64,000 bases of DNA from Gp6-AA40 sp963723495. Lineage in GTDB: Bacteria; Acidobacteriota; Vicinamibacteria; Vicinamibacterales; UBA2999. The notes beneath the pieces were generated by a model that was not told the DNA's origin, did not search any database, and was given only the letters and a program-made list of their open reading frames with translations. Below, one piece after another: positions 10,571-21,314 of this stretch (within the stretch, counting starts at the first letter, position 1; the number at the start of each line of letters is the position of its first letter). Both the position numbers and the translations under genes were made by a program. Location of the stretch: the NCBI GenBank assembly GCA_963723495.1, contig CAVRQR010000009.1, positions 715,670 to 779,669 of the forward strand, read 5' to 3'.

Positions 10571-12294
10571 GGTGTCTGGCCGCTGCGCTGACGACAGCGT
10601 TGGTGATTGTCATCGCCAACGACGATCGCGCTGATGCGCGATGGCAACCGAAATCAAGTGGAGCGTCCGCTCCGCGATGGGTCACGTTCGAGAACATCGC
10701 CGCCACCGCCGGCGTGACATTCGCGAATATCAATGGTGCCAGCCCCGACAAGTATCTCGTCGAGACGATGGGGTCGGGAGGGCTGTTCTTCGACTACGAC
10801 AACGACGGTTGGATCGATCTCTTTCTCGTCGATGGTGGTTCGATCGCCGATACCACAGTGAACGCTCGCGCGCGGCATCGATTGCTTTCGCAATGCGGGC
10901 AACGGCATCTTCAAGGATGTGACGGACGGCGTCGGGCATCACGCACCGCGACTACGGCATGGGTGCATGTGCCGGCGATATCGACAACGACGGGCGAGTC
11001 GATCTGTACGTCACGAACTATGGGCCGAACATGCTGTATCGAAATATCGGGCAAGGGCGCCTTCACTGATGTCACGCGCGCGGCTGGTGTCGGTCTGAGT
11101 GGATGGAGCACCAGTTGTGCCTTCCTCGACGTCGATGTCGACGGCGATCTCGATCTCTTCGTCACGAACTACCTCGATGCGCACGAAGGCGAACAACCGC
11201 TTCTGCGGTGACGCGCAGCGTCGCATCCGCGTCTACTGCCATCCGCTCGTGTATCAAGGGCTGCCGAACGTCCTGTATCTCAACGATGGCAAGGGCACAT
11301 TTACCGATGTGAGCGCGCAGGCTGGGCTCGGCGAAGTACATCGGCAACGGTCTCGGCGTCGCCGTGGGGGATTACGACGATGACGGCCGGCCCGATGTGT
11401 TTGTGGCCAACGACGGGGTGCCCAATTTCCTGTTTCACAACGAGGGTGGCGGGCGCTTCAGCGAAGTGGGTCTTCTCGCCGGCGTGGCCGTGGCCCGGGA
11501 TGGCAAGCCGAGAGCGGGCATGGGCACCGAGTTCGCGGATTACAACGGGGACGGCCGGCTCGATCTGGTCGTCACCAATCACGAGTTCGAGACGACCAGT
11601 CTCTTCCGCAACGATGGCGGCGGGGTATTCGCGGATGCGACGCTCGAATGCAGGCATCAGCGCGCCCACGCTGCCGTTCGTCGGCTTTGGCGTGGCTTCT
11701 TCGATGTCGACAACGACGCCGACCTGGATCTGTCGATCGTCAACGGGCACGTCATCGACAACACCGCGATGTTTCGAGCCGGATCGACCCATGCGCAGCG
11801 GAAGCTGCTGTTCCAGAACACCAACGGGCGCCGGTTTGCTGAAGTCGGCCGGACCTCTGGCACTGGATTCACGCGAGACGCCGTCGGCCGCACGCTGATT
11901 GGAGGCGACATCGACAACGATGGCGATATCGATCTGGTCGTCACCAACAACGGTGGTGCGCCTGACGTGCTCCGCAACGGCGGTGGCAACGCGCGTCACT
12001 TCGATTCTGATTCGCGTCGCCGGGTCGACCAGCAATCGTGACGGGCTGGGCGCGCGGGTAACCGTTGCCGCCGGCGGGCGCACGCAGGTGCGAGAGGTGA
12101 AGTCGGGATCGAGCTATCTTGGTCAGAACGATCTGCGTGTGCACGTCGGCCTTGGTGAATCGACGCGCGTCGACCGGATCGACGTGCGCTGGCCGGCGGG
12201 AAAAACGGATACGATTCGCGATGTAGCCGCAAACCAGATCGTCACGATCACCGAGGGGCAGGGCGTGACGAGCCGTTCCCCGTTGTCTCGATAA
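10567..12294 (+). CDS. FG-GAP/VCBS repeat protein with C-terminal ASPIC/UnbV domain (frameshifted)
   Basis: A secreted, probably calcium-binding propeller protein of the CRTAC1/UnbV type. The fragments carry repeated DxDxDGxxDL motifs: FFDYDNDGWIDLFL, GDIDNDGRVDLYVTNYG, FLDVDVDGDLDLFVTNYL, DYDDDGRPDVFVAND, DYNGDGRLDLVVTN and DIDNDGDIDLVVTNNG. The C-terminal ASPIC/UnbV part includes GLGARVTVAAGG, a region around QVREVKSGSSYLGQND and RIDVRWPAGKTDT. At least five frame changes occur, near 10870, 10930, 11205, 11330, 11650 and 12000. It follows the TPR gene with overlapping stop and start. The specific role is unknown. Confidence 0.75.
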
Positions 12295-12334
12295 GGTCGG
12301 GATTCTTGATTCGTCAAATCAACAATTGAGCGCC

Positions 12335-13228
12335 CTATCGTCTGGCCGGTCGTGGCGTCGCCGGTCGCTCGACCTTCTGTGCCGGCTGACCCACGCGCGC
12401 GACCCCGCGCGACCGCCCGTAGTCGGACGCGACCGACTCGACCGAGTTGGTCAGCTCCGGGTGCTGTGTGAGCATGCCCTCGATACGACGCACCGCCTGT
12501 CGAAGTACGGGCAGCCGCTTCTTGATCATCGTGTCGCGGTCCAGCCGATTGGTGACGTCGGAGCAGTTCGCAGCCGCGACGATCCGGCCATGCGGACCGA
12601 AGATCGGCAGCGCCACGGACACGATGCCGTAGTCGAGCTCATCCTGGATCGCTGCGTACCCCTTGGTGCGCACATCTTTGAGAATGCGGCGCAGCGCAGC
12701 GGGATTGGTCTCCGTCTGCTCGGTCAATCGTCGCAACGTTGCGCGCTCGAAGTACGCGTCGACGGCCGATTCCGGCTGGAACGCCAGCAGGACCCGACCC
12801 ATCGAGGTCGGATACGCCGGATACCGCGAGCCTGCTCCCGCCGTCAGGCGGATCGCGCGATTCAGCGAGGCGTGCGCGATATAAACAATGTCGATTTCGT
12901 CGAGGACCGTCACTGACGAGCTGCCGCCGACCTCGTTGACCACTTCCTGAAGGAAGGGCTGCAGAACGACCTCGGCGTTGATGGCGCTCAGATATCCAGT
13001 ACCGATGGCCAGCACCTTGGGCCGCAGGAGAAACCGCCGACCGGTTCTGCCGACATATCCAAGCTCTTCGAGCGTATGAAGCGATCGCCGTGCGGTCGCC
13101 GGCGTCAAACCGGTCAGCGCCGCCACTTCGCTCAGCGTGAGCTGGGGATACTCGCCGGAGAACGTCTGAAGCACCCTCAGCCCGCGCTCCAGGGACGCGA
13201 CGAATTCAGCCTTTGAGTTTTTCGCCAT
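12335..13228 (-). CDS. IclR-family regulator, PcaU/PobR-like
   Basis: A 297-residue IclR-family transcription factor. The N-terminal winged helix-turn-helix (about residues 8-70: VASLERGLRVLQTFS, LTLSEVAALTGLTPATARRSLHTLEELGYVG) is close to the PcaR/PcaU/PobR group, which controls aromatic-acid catabolism in response to pathway intermediates. The C-terminal IclR effector domain follows (YIAHASLNRAIRLTAGAGSRYPAYPTSMGRVLL and GIVSVALPIF). A basic tail of about 30 residues after LRQAVRRIEGML is unusual. It is divergent from the TonB receptor at 13405, and the shared intergenic region holds an operator at 13343-13365, so it may regulate itself. Similar operators at seven other places suggest a local regulon. 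Confidence 0.9.
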   Translation of the reverse strand: MAKNSKAEFVASLERGLRVLQTFSGEYPQLTLSEVAALTGLTPATARRSLHTLEELGYVGRTGRRFLLRPKVLAIGTGYLSAINAEVVLQPFLQEVVNEVGGSSSVTVLDEIDIVYIAHASLNRAIRLTAGAGSRYPAYPTSMGRVLLAFQPESAVDAYFERATLRRLTEQTETNPAALRRILKDVRTKGYAAIQDELDYGIVSVALPIFGPHGRIVAAANCSDVTNRLDRDTMIKKRLPVLRQAVRRIEGMLTQHPELTNSVESVASDYGRSRGVARVGQPAQKVERPATPRPARR

Positions 13229-13300
13229 GCGAAGAGTCCAGATTATAGCCTGCTCTCAGGCCTAAATCCCTGCCTACCCTGCTTTTGGGGCTTGTAATCC

Positions 13301-13365
13301 TTGACACCGCGTGAGTCGAAGCGTATATCTTCCTCCGCTCCAGGAAAAGAGATTCGTATAGCGAA
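13301..13365 (+). promoter_or_regulatory. Promoter with IclR-type operator between iclR-like gene and TonB receptor
   Basis: TTGACA (13301-13306), a 17-bp spacer and TATATC (13324-13329) form a strong promoter. The palindrome TTCG-TATAG-CGAA is at 13353-13365 and the additional half-site GGAA at 13343-13346, 6 bp away. The palindrome starts 24 bases after the -10 box, nearly the same geometry as at 5675 and 16533. Confidence 0.75.
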
Positions 13366-13404
13366 AATCCACGAAGATTTCCTGAGCGTTCGCGGAGGAC
13401 AAGC

Positions 13405-16400
13405 ATGCGAGAGCGAGCAATAGCCCTGCTCCTGACCCTGGGGGTCCTGGCACTTCCGTCGGTGACGTATGCGCAGGCGCTCGGCACTATCGCCGGGGCC
13501 GTGAGAGATGCATCCGGAGCCGTGCTGCCTGGCGTGACCGTCGAAGCGTCCAGCCCGGCGCTCATCGAAAAAGTTCGAACGGTGGTGACCGATGGAAGCG
13601 GTCAGTACCAGATCGTGAATCTCCCTCCCGGCACCGTACGCCGTCACGCTTCACGCTGCCCGGATTCAGTACCTTCAAGCGCGACGGCGTCGAGGTGTCG
13701 GTGAACTTCACGTCGACCATCAACGCCGAGATGCGCGTCGGCGCGGTCGAGGAAACCATCACGGTCACCGGTGAGAGCCCGATCGTCGATATCCAGTCGG
13801 CCGCGCAAACCCGTTCGGTGACTCAGGACATCATCAAGCAGCTTCCCGGCGGCGGCTCGTGGATTCAGATGGCCGCGAGCGTGCCCGCCATCCGCGCCGA
13901 GCGTCACGGACGTCGGCGGCGTGCTCGGCGATCAGGTCGGCGCGCAGGTGCAGGCGCACGGCAGCCTGAACGGCGACGGCGTGTCGCTCTTCGACGGTCT
14001 GCGCATCGGCAACATGTACATCAGCTCGAACCTGACGAACATGAGCCTGTCGCCGCTGCTGTTCGATCAGGTCGACGTGCAGCTCTCCGGACAGAGCGGC
14101 GAGACGGGCACCAACGGCGTCATCATGAATGCCATCCCGCGGTCGGGCGGCAACACGGTTCCAGGGGTCGGCGCTGGTCAGCGGCTCCGCGCCCGAGCCT
14201 GCAGGGCAGCAACATCACCGACAGGCTGGAGGCTCGTGGTGTGGCGGGCGCGTCCACGACGCTCAAGAAGCTGTTCGACATCAACGGCGCCGTTGGCGGA
14301 CCGATCAAGCAGGACAAGCTCTGGTTCTACTTCACCTCGCGCTATTTCACGAACGAGTTCTACCTGGCGGGCCTGTACTACGCGCAGGACCCGACGGCGA
14401 TTCGCCGCGCCGAGGACCCAGGCAACCAGGCATTTGGCGGCACCTATACCTACGACAACAACGGGCGCGTCACCTGGGGCATCAACGACAAGCAGAAGTT
14501 CACCGGTTGGTACGCGTATCAGTACAAGGTCGACCCGCACTGGACGATCGCCGCGGCAACCACTGCGCCTGAGGCGGTGCGCGTCACGACGTGGCACACG
14601 CAGCTGTCCACCTTCAAGTGGACGTACACGGCCACGAACCGTCTGCTCTTCGAGGCGGGCGTTGCACCGGGCGCGAGCCCCGACACGATCATCGCCGAGC
14701 CCGACCGCATCAATGGCATCTCCATTCAGGACCAGGGGAGTCCTGCGGGCAGCACGCTGGGCATCAGACCGCTGATCTATCGTGCGCCGCAGGGCTTCGA
14801 CTTCGACGACCGGCTTCCGTCTCAGAGCTTCGCCGCGTCGTCGAGCTACGTCACCGGCAGCCACAGCGTGAAGGTCGGGTTCGACATGCAGCGCGGTTAC
14901 TTCTGGCGCGGTGACAACAACGAGTCGACTGGCGGCATCTGGTACCGCACACGCGAAGTACGTGCCCGAACCTGGTCACGATTCAGGCGCCGAATGCAGG
15001 TTGGCAGAACAATCTCAACTACAACCTCGGCATCTACGCGCAGGACCGCTGGACGATGAATCGCCTGACGGTGAGCGGCGGCATCAGGCTCGACATGCAG
15101 AACGAGTCTACGTCCGACTTCACGTCGCAGCCGCACCGCTGGTTGCCCACCCGCAATGAGTTCTACCCCGCGGTCGAGAACGTCCCGAACTGGAAGGACA
15201 TCAACCCGCGCGTCTCCGTGGCCTACGATCTGTTCGGCACTGGCAAGACGGCGATCAAGGCGAGCGCGAGCCGGGGCGTGGAGCAGGACTCGATCCGCTA
15301 TGCGGCCGCCAACAATCCCGCCAACACGCTCGGTCACTCAGGTCAGCCGCGACGTGGAACGACACGAACAATCAACTTCACAGCCGCGACTGCGACCTCC
15401 TGCAATTCCCAGCCGAACGGTGAGTGTCTCGTGTGGCAGGATCTCGGCTTCGGCAGCTCCAGGGTGAGCACCTTCTACGATCCCCGCATGCTGGAAGGGT
15501 GGGGCGTGCGGGGGTATAACTGGGAGTTCTCGGCCGGCGTGCAGCACGAGATCATCCCGCGGCTCTCGGCGAGCGTCGGCGCTACTTCCGGCGCATCTAC
15601 GGAAACTTCAACGTCCTGGACAACGAGGCGCTGAGCGCCTCAGACTTCACGCGAGTACAGCGTCGTCGCGCCGACCGACGCGCGTCTGGAGCTCTGCGGG
15701 ACAGACGAGTCGGCGGCATCTACGACCAGAACCGTGCCGTCGCGAACCGCAACGTCATCAAGCCTGCATCCGATTTCGGCGACGTGAAATCGCACTGGAA
15801 CGGAGTGGACTTCTCGATCGATACGCGGCTCCAGAACGGGGTGCTGCTGCAGGGTGGTATCAGCACCGGCAAGACACGTGAACGATTACTGCGACATCAT
15901 CGACGAAGTGCCCGAGGTGCTTTCGTCGGCTGCCGCCCCGACAGGGGTTCTGCTGGTCGGAATTGGCGCACCGGCGGCGGCGTGGACGCCAGCGGGATTC
16001 TGTCACCAGGAGACGCCGTTCCTCACGCAGTACAAAGCGGTTGGCGCGTACACGCTGCCGTACGGCATGCGCATCAGCGGCACATTCCAGAGCGTGCCTG
16101 GTCCCGTCAGTCGCCGCCAACAACATCTACACGGCGGTGCCGCCCTCTCTCGGCCGGCCTTTCTTCGCCGGCCAGTCCACGGTGAACGTCGTCGAGCCGG
16201 GCACGTCGTATGGCGACCGGTTGAACCAGGTCGACTTGCGGTTCTCGAAGCTGTTCAACCTGGGGCAGGGGCGGCTCGATCTGAACGTGGACCTCTACAA
16301 CGCGTTCAACTCGGACGCGATCCTGACGCAGCAGAACGCCTACGGCGCGACATGGCAGAACGCCGCTGACGGTGATCCAGCCGCGATTCGTGAAGTTCTC

Positions 16401-16419
16401 CGCGCGTTGGGACTTCTGA
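13405..16419 (+). CDS. TonB-dependent receptor, carboxypeptidase-regulatory-like N-terminus (frameshifted)
   Basis: A second outer-membrane TonB-dependent receptor. The start at 13405 follows CGGAGG. Signal peptide ends VTYAQA. The N-terminal domain reads DASGAVLPGVTVEASSPAL, then ETITVTGESPIVDIQS. Barrel segments such as KLWFYFTSRYF, FTSQPHRWLPTRNEFYP and VVEPGTSYGDRLNQVDLRFSKLF follow in alternating frames, and the end FVKFSARWDF carries the terminal aromatic residue. Frame changes are seen near 13635, 13900, 14160, 14970, 15340, 15590 and between 15660 and 16120. It is one of the most broken genes in the window. The upstream operator suggests IclR control. Confidence 0.75.
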
Positions 16420-16454
16420 TCGGCTGAACTTCACTCCGTGGCACATTCGTGCAA

Positions 16455-16483
16455 GGCGCGCGGCACATTCTGTGTCGCGCGCC
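16455..16483 (+). terminator. Hairpin after TonB receptor
   Basis: A 13-base arm (16455-16467) pairs with 16471-16483 over a 3-base loop with one G-T pair. The sequence is GC-rich and lies 36 bases after the receptor stop. There is no clear T-run after it, so rho-independent function is uncertain. Confidence 0.5.
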
Positions 16484-16532
16484 ACCTCTTCACCGCTTCT
16501 TCCATTTCACCCGCCTTGTTCCCTCCGCCGTC

Positions 16533-16599
16533 TTGACACCATATTTTGGGTAGCGTAAAAAGGTTAGTTCGATCTGAGAAATGCACTTCGCATAGCGAA
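16533..16599 (+). promoter_or_regulatory. Promoter with two IclR-type palindromes upstream of TonB receptor
   Basis: TTGACA (16533-16538) and TAAAAA (16556-16561) are separated by 17 bp. The strong palindrome TTCG-CATAG-CGAA is at 16587-16599 and a weaker one, TTCG-ATCTG-AGAA, at 16568-16580; their centres are 19 bp apart. The strong palindrome starts 26 bases after the -10 box. Confidence 0.72.
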
Positions 16600-16664
16600 A
16601 CTCGTGCCGTGGCTCGAGGTTAGGCGAGCCGTTATTAACACTTCACCAAGGGGACAGAGGCAGG

Positions 16665-19600
16665 ATGAGAGGTAAGAGAATGCGCGCAAGTGTACGAACG
16701 CTTCTTGTGCTGGTTTGTATGATCGCCGCCCCCGCGGCCGCGTGGGCGCAGGCCACGATCGCTGGCGCGGTCCGGGACTCCTCCGGTGCCGTCCTGCCAG
16801 GCGTGACGGTTGAAGCCGCCAGCCCGGTGTTGATTGAAAAGGTTCGCACGGCGATTACCGACGGCACGGGTCGCTATCGAATCGAGGATCTCCGGCCCGG
16901 CACCTACACCGTGACGTTCACGCTCCCCGGCTTCGTGACCGTGAAGCAGCGAAGGCCTCATCGTCAGCGGCACGGCCGTCACGACGGTGAACGGTGAACT
17001 GCGTGTCGGCGGTGTGGCGGAAACGATCACCGTGACCGGTGAGACCCCGATCGTCGACGTCCAGAGCACCAGGCGTGAGATCACGCTCGACAACGAGACC
17101 ATTCGAAATCTTCCGAGCACGCGCAGCTACAGCTACCTGCTCACCACCGTTCCCGGGCTGCAGACCAACAACAACAACGTCAACACCGGTCCGGTGTTCG
17201 CGATTTTCCCGATCCATGGCGGCCGCGGCGTCGAATCGCGCCTGACGGTGGACGGACTCAACATCAGCAACCCGCCCGGCGGCAACCAGCCGTCGAACTA
17301 CGTCGCCGACGTCGGCAACGCATCGGAAGTGACGATGACCACGTCAGGCGGCCTCGGCGAGTCGGAGACAGCCGGCCTGACGGTCAACATCGTGCCCAGG
17401 CAGGGTGGCAACACGATGTCGGGGATGGTGTTCTACTCCGGGTTCTCGAAGGGGATGCAGTCGAGCAACTACGATCCCGAGCTGGCAGCGCGCGGCGTGC
17501 TCCAGCCGAATCCCGTGTACCACGTCTACGACTTCAACACCGCAGTGGGTGGGCCGATCGTCAGGGACAAGCTCTGGTACTACATGAGCGTCCGCTGGCA
17601 GGGGCAGCGGCAGAACACGCTGAACCTGTATGCCAACCAGAACGCCGGCAATCCGAACGCATGGACCTGGGTGGGCGACTACGACACGCCGGCGTTCTCG
17701 GATCGCACGTGGGAGAACTACACCCCTCGCATCACGTGGCAGGCATCGCAGAAGAACCGGTTCACGTTCGTGTGGGATGAGCAGCCGATCTGCCGCAAGT
17801 GCACCGGGACCACCTCGTTCAGCGGCTCGCCCTCACCGACGACCTCACCCGAGGCGGACGGGCTTGGCGACTTCAACCCGCAGCGCGTCCAGCAGGCGAA
17901 GTGGACCTCGCCGATGACGAGCAAGCTGCTCCTCGAAGCGGGCCTCGGCACCAGCGCCTACCAGTGGGCCGGTAAGGAACGCGATCCCAACCCGACCCAT
18001 GACCTCGTCCGAGTGGTGAACAACGGGCAGATTTTCGTGCCGGCTTCCGCGACGACGCCTGCCGTTGTCGGCAACATGACGTATCGCTCGCAGAACTGGT
18101 ACGAGAACAGAACCGCCGGGGTGAACTGGACCGCGTCGGGCACGTACGTGACCGGTTCGCACAGCATGAAGTTCGGCTATCAGGGCTACTGGTGGAAGGA
18201 CGACCGCCAGATGTTCGTCAACAGCCAGAGCCTGCAGTACACGTTCAACAGCGGCGTGCCAAACCTCATCGCTCAGTACCTCAACGGGTACAAGGTGAAC
18301 GCGCGCGCGATGTCCACGTCGTTCTACGTGCAGGACCAGTGGACGCTCGGCCGCCTGACGTTGCAGGGCGCGCTCCGATACGACAATCCGTGGAGCTGGT
18401 TCCCCGAAACGACGGTGCCGGGAAGCCGTTTCTTCGAGGGTGCCACCTTTTCGAAGGCTGACGGCGTGACCGGCTACCACGACATCACGCCGCGCATGGG
18501 TGCCGCCTACGATCTGTTCGGAAACGGCAAGACCTCGCTGAAGGTGAACCTCGGGAAGTACCTCCAGGGCGCCAGCGTGAGCAACCTCGCCTATGGCGCG
18601 AACCCGGCGTTGCGGATCCCCGGCGGCGACACGACGTTCGGCGGTACGTTCGCCCCGATCGACGAACCGCAGCTGGACGGACAACGACCGCGACTTCGTT
18701 CCGGACTGCGACCTGAACAATCCGCTGGCGCAGGGTCCGGCAACCACCGGCAGCGTCGACAACTGCGGCCAGATCAGCAATCTCCAGTTCGGCACAACCC
18801 AGCTCGTGCCGACGACCAACTTCGATCCGGGGCTACTGTCTGGATGGGGCGTTCGTCCGTCCGACTGGTCGTTCGGCGTTTCAGTGCAGCAGGAGATCAT
18901 CCCGCGCGCGTCCGTGGAGGTCGGCTACTACCGGCGCTCGTTCACTCAGTTTTTCACCGGCGGCACGGTGACCGACAACCTTGCGATATCGCCGAACGAC
19001 GTCGCCGCGTACACGATCACGGCGCCAAGCGATCCGCGTCTGCCCAATGGCGGAGGCTACACGGTTGGCCCGCTCTATAACGTCAACCCGAACGTGTTCG
19101 GTCAGTCGAATCTGCTGCTCAAGTCGACGAAGGATGTCGGCGACGACACGCGCGTGTTCAACGGTGTCGACGTCAACTTCAACGTGCGGCTGAGGAACAG
19201 CCTGACGTTCTCGGGTGGCACCAGCACCGGTAAAGTGGAAAACGACTGGTGCGAGATCCGCGCGGCGGTTCCGGAGTTCGGGCAGTACCAGCTGAACCCG
19301 TACTGCCACACCGAGTCGCCGTTCCAGACGTCGTTCCGCGGGTTGGCGTCCTACACGATCCCGCGCATCGACGTGCTGGTGAGCACGGTGTTCCAGGACA
19401 AGATCAACGTCGGCACCGACCAGATCATGTCGCTGCAGGCCAACTACGTGTTTACGCCAGCTGACCAGGCGGCAGCGGCCGCGCAGATCGGCCGTCCGCT
19501 GACTGTGGGTGGACTGCTCCAGGCCAACCTGATCGCGCCGGGTGAGGAATACGGTGACCGCGTCCGTCAACTCGATATGTCGGTCAAGAAGATCATGCGC

Positions 19601-19768
19601 TTCGGTGGTCAGCGCGTGACGGTTGGACTGGACATGTTGAACCTGCTGAACAACAACGTGACACTCGCGTTCAACCAGGCGTTCTCTCCGACCACGACTG
19701 GCTGGCTGACGCCGACGACCTACATGAATCCGCGCGTCTTCCGGCTGAACGGCGAATTCACCTGGTAA
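16665..19768 (+). CDS. TonB-dependent receptor, carboxypeptidase-regulatory-like N-terminus (two frameshifts)
   Basis: A third paralogous outer-membrane receptor, about 1,035 residues when joined. Signal peptide ends AWAQA. It has the regulatory-like domain (DSSGAVLPGVTVEAASPVL), then ETITVTGETPIVDVQST, a plug (STRSYSYLLTTVPGLQ, SRLTVDGLNIS) and a barrel ending NPRVFRLNGEFTW. Frame changes lie near 16953 (after GFVTVKQ) and 18672 (before SWTDNDRDFVPDCDL); between them a long stretch is intact. Start alternatives are 16665 and 16680. The substrate is unknown; the IclR-type operators upstream link it to the aromatic regulon. A perfect terminator hairpin follows. Confidence 0.85.
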
Positions 19769-19777
19769 TCCTTCCGC

Positions 19778-19806
19778 CCCGGGATCCGCTGCGTGCGGAT
19801 CCCGGG
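19778..19806 (+). terminator. Rho-independent-type terminator after TonB receptor
   Basis: A perfect 12-bp stem (19778-19789 with 19795-19806, core CCCGGGATCCGC) with a 5-base loop is followed by TTCTTC. It lies 9 bases after the receptor stop. A second small perfect hairpin, CGATGTC-GAAA-GACATCG (19812-19829), follows. Confidence 0.7.
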
Positions 19807-19829
19807 TTCTTCGATGTCGAAAGACATCG

Positions 19830-20034
19830 TCAGTACTGCGATTCCGCCCGCCCACTCCGCAGGACCTCGACCCGTTTCCGGCCTATCACGATCGGCTCGC
19901 CTTGCTGAACTGCACGTCGATGGTTTCAGGCTGGGAGTCGAATTTTCGCCACTATTACGTGGAATTGAACGGATCCGCCCGTGAAACGGCGGTCAAAGTT
20001 CCGTCAAGCCGATGGAGGAGCCTCGCTACGGATC
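19830..20034. other. Intergenic region without a supported gene
   Basis: Only short, low-quality reading frames occur here, with no recognisable domain or ribosome site. The stretch separates the TonB receptor terminator from the promoter of the dioxygenase run. Confidence 0.5.
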
Positions 20035-20120
20035 TCGACTCCACCCGACCTGTCGCTTATGATCCGAAAACGACCATCTGCCGGCCGTTTCGCAGGCCGA
20101 AGGGAGAGTCGTGTCGCGAC
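20035..20120 (+). promoter_or_regulatory. Promoter with IclR-type operator upstream of dioxygenase
   Basis: A weak -35 TCGACT (20035-20040) is followed after 17 bp by a good -10 TATGAT (20058-20063). The palindrome TTCG-CAGGC-CGAA lies at 20089-20101, starting 26 bases after the -10 box. A second palindrome, GTCG-TGTCG-CGAC (20108-20120), is centred 19 bp further on. The half-site contacts are less perfect than at the TonB receptors, but the geometry is the same. Confidence 0.55.
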
Positions 20121-20145
20121 GCGCGAAGGACCAGGTAGGTAGAGT

Positions 20146-20163
20146 GTCCGGCAACAGCCGGAC
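20146..20163. repeat. REP-like palindrome GTCCGGC/GCCGGAC
   Basis: GTCCGGC-AACA-GCCGGAC forms a perfect 7-bp hairpin 12 bases before the dioxygenase start. The same palindrome with a different loop recurs at 42602-42619 and 56297-56316, so it is a dispersed short repeat. Confidence 0.6.
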
Positions 20164-20175
20164 CAGGCTAAAGGC

Positions 20176-21240
20176 ATGAGCACGCTGGTCAGGGGCATCC
20201 ATCACATCACGCAGTGTCCGGGACCGGCACAGCAGGATCTCGACTTCTGCACGCAGGTGCTGGGGCAGCGTCTCGTCAAGCAGACCGTGCTGATGGACGG
20301 CAGCATCCCGATCTATCACTTCTATTACGGCAACGCCGACGCCGAACCCGGATCGATTGCGACCTCGTTTCCATACAGTCGCAAGCCCGGCCGCCGCGGG
20401 TCAGGACAGATTTCCCGTTTGAGCTACGCCGTGCCGAAGGGCACGATGGCGTTCTGGAAGGATCACCTCGATCGACACTCGGTCGAGCACAGCGGGATCG
20501 AGGAACGGTTCGCGAGGAAGTACCTCCGGATGTGGCATCCCGCCGGCATGCAGTACGAGGTCGTCGAAGCCGATGACTCGCGCCGGCCCTGGACGACGAA
20601 GTGCATCAGCGCGGACGTCGCCACCCGTGGTTTCTTCGGCGCCGTGATGTCGGTGCGCAGCATCGAAGAGCAGGAGCTCTTCTTCGTCGATGCCCTGGGC
20701 TTCCGCAAGCTTGGCGTCGATGGCCCATATCACCGGTTCGAGGCCGCTGGGGGAGGGCCGGGCAGCATCATCGATCTGCACCACGAGCCTGATCTTCCGC
20801 CGGGGACCTGGGGCTTCGGCGCCGGCACGTTTCACCACATCGCGTTCAGCGTCGAGAACGACGAGGCACTGTTCGCCCAGAAAGCGCACTACGAAGAACT
20901 GGGCTATACGGATGCCTCGGAAGTGAAGGATCGCTATTACTTTCACTCGATGTACGTGCGATCCCCTGGTGGCATTCTCGTGGAGTGCACCGCCAATGTG
21001 CCGGGTGGTTTCTATCAGGACGAGTCGGTGGAGGAACTGGGCACGAAGCTCACGCTGCCGCCGTGGTACGAGAGCCAGCGTTCCGAGATCCTCGCGATGC
21101 TCGAGCCGGTGACCGTGCCGGACGAGAATCGACCCGAGCGCACACATCGACCTTTCGCGGGCGCGACACCCGTGGGCGCTTCGACAACGAACATTCCACT
21201 CTCGCGGAGCAACCCCGACTTTGCGCGATATCAGCGCTAG
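20176..21240 (+). CDS. Ring-cleaving dioxygenase, PcpA/LinE-like (VOC superfamily)
   Basis: A 354-residue iron-dependent extradiol dioxygenase of the hydroquinone 1,2-dioxygenase type, which opens (substituted) hydroquinones to maleylacetate-type products. Two VOC modules are visible. The N-terminal GIHHITQCPGPAQQDLDF, with GQRLVKQTVLMDGSIPIYHFYYG, closely follows the PcpA pattern. Predicted metal ligands are a His in GIHHIT, a His in FHHIAFSV and the Glu in ILVECTA. It opens a rightward run that ends with a maleylacetate-reductase-like enzyme at 25192, the expected next step. An IclR-type operator and promoter lie upstream. The exact phenolic substrate is inferred, not shown. Confidence 0.85.
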   Translation: MSTLVRGIHHITQCPGPAQQDLDFCTQVLGQRLVKQTVLMDGSIPIYHFYYGNADAEPGSIATSFPYSRKPGRRGSGQISRLSYAVPKGTMAFWKDHLDRHSVEHSGIEERFARKYLRMWHPAGMQYEVVEADDSRRPWTTKCISADVATRGFFGAVMSVRSIEEQELFFVDALGFRKLGVDGPYHRFEAAGGGPGSIIDLHHEPDLPPGTWGFGAGTFHHIAFSVENDEALFAQKAHYEELGYTDASEVKDRYYFHSMYVRSPGGILVECTANVPGGFYQDESVEELGTKLTLPPWYESQRSEILAMLEPVTVPDENRPERTHRPFAGATPVGASTTNIPLSRSNPDFARYQR

Positions 21241-21314
21241 CGAGGCTGCGCTCGGTAAACTTGATTCGTTTTGTCAGCAGTCGAGCCGGTCAAGCCGGCC
21301 AGGGGACACCGATC

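Noticed and set aside
19793..19984. Small open frame after the TonB receptor terminator
   Set aside because: It begins inside the terminator hairpin and has no ribosome site or protein-like composition.
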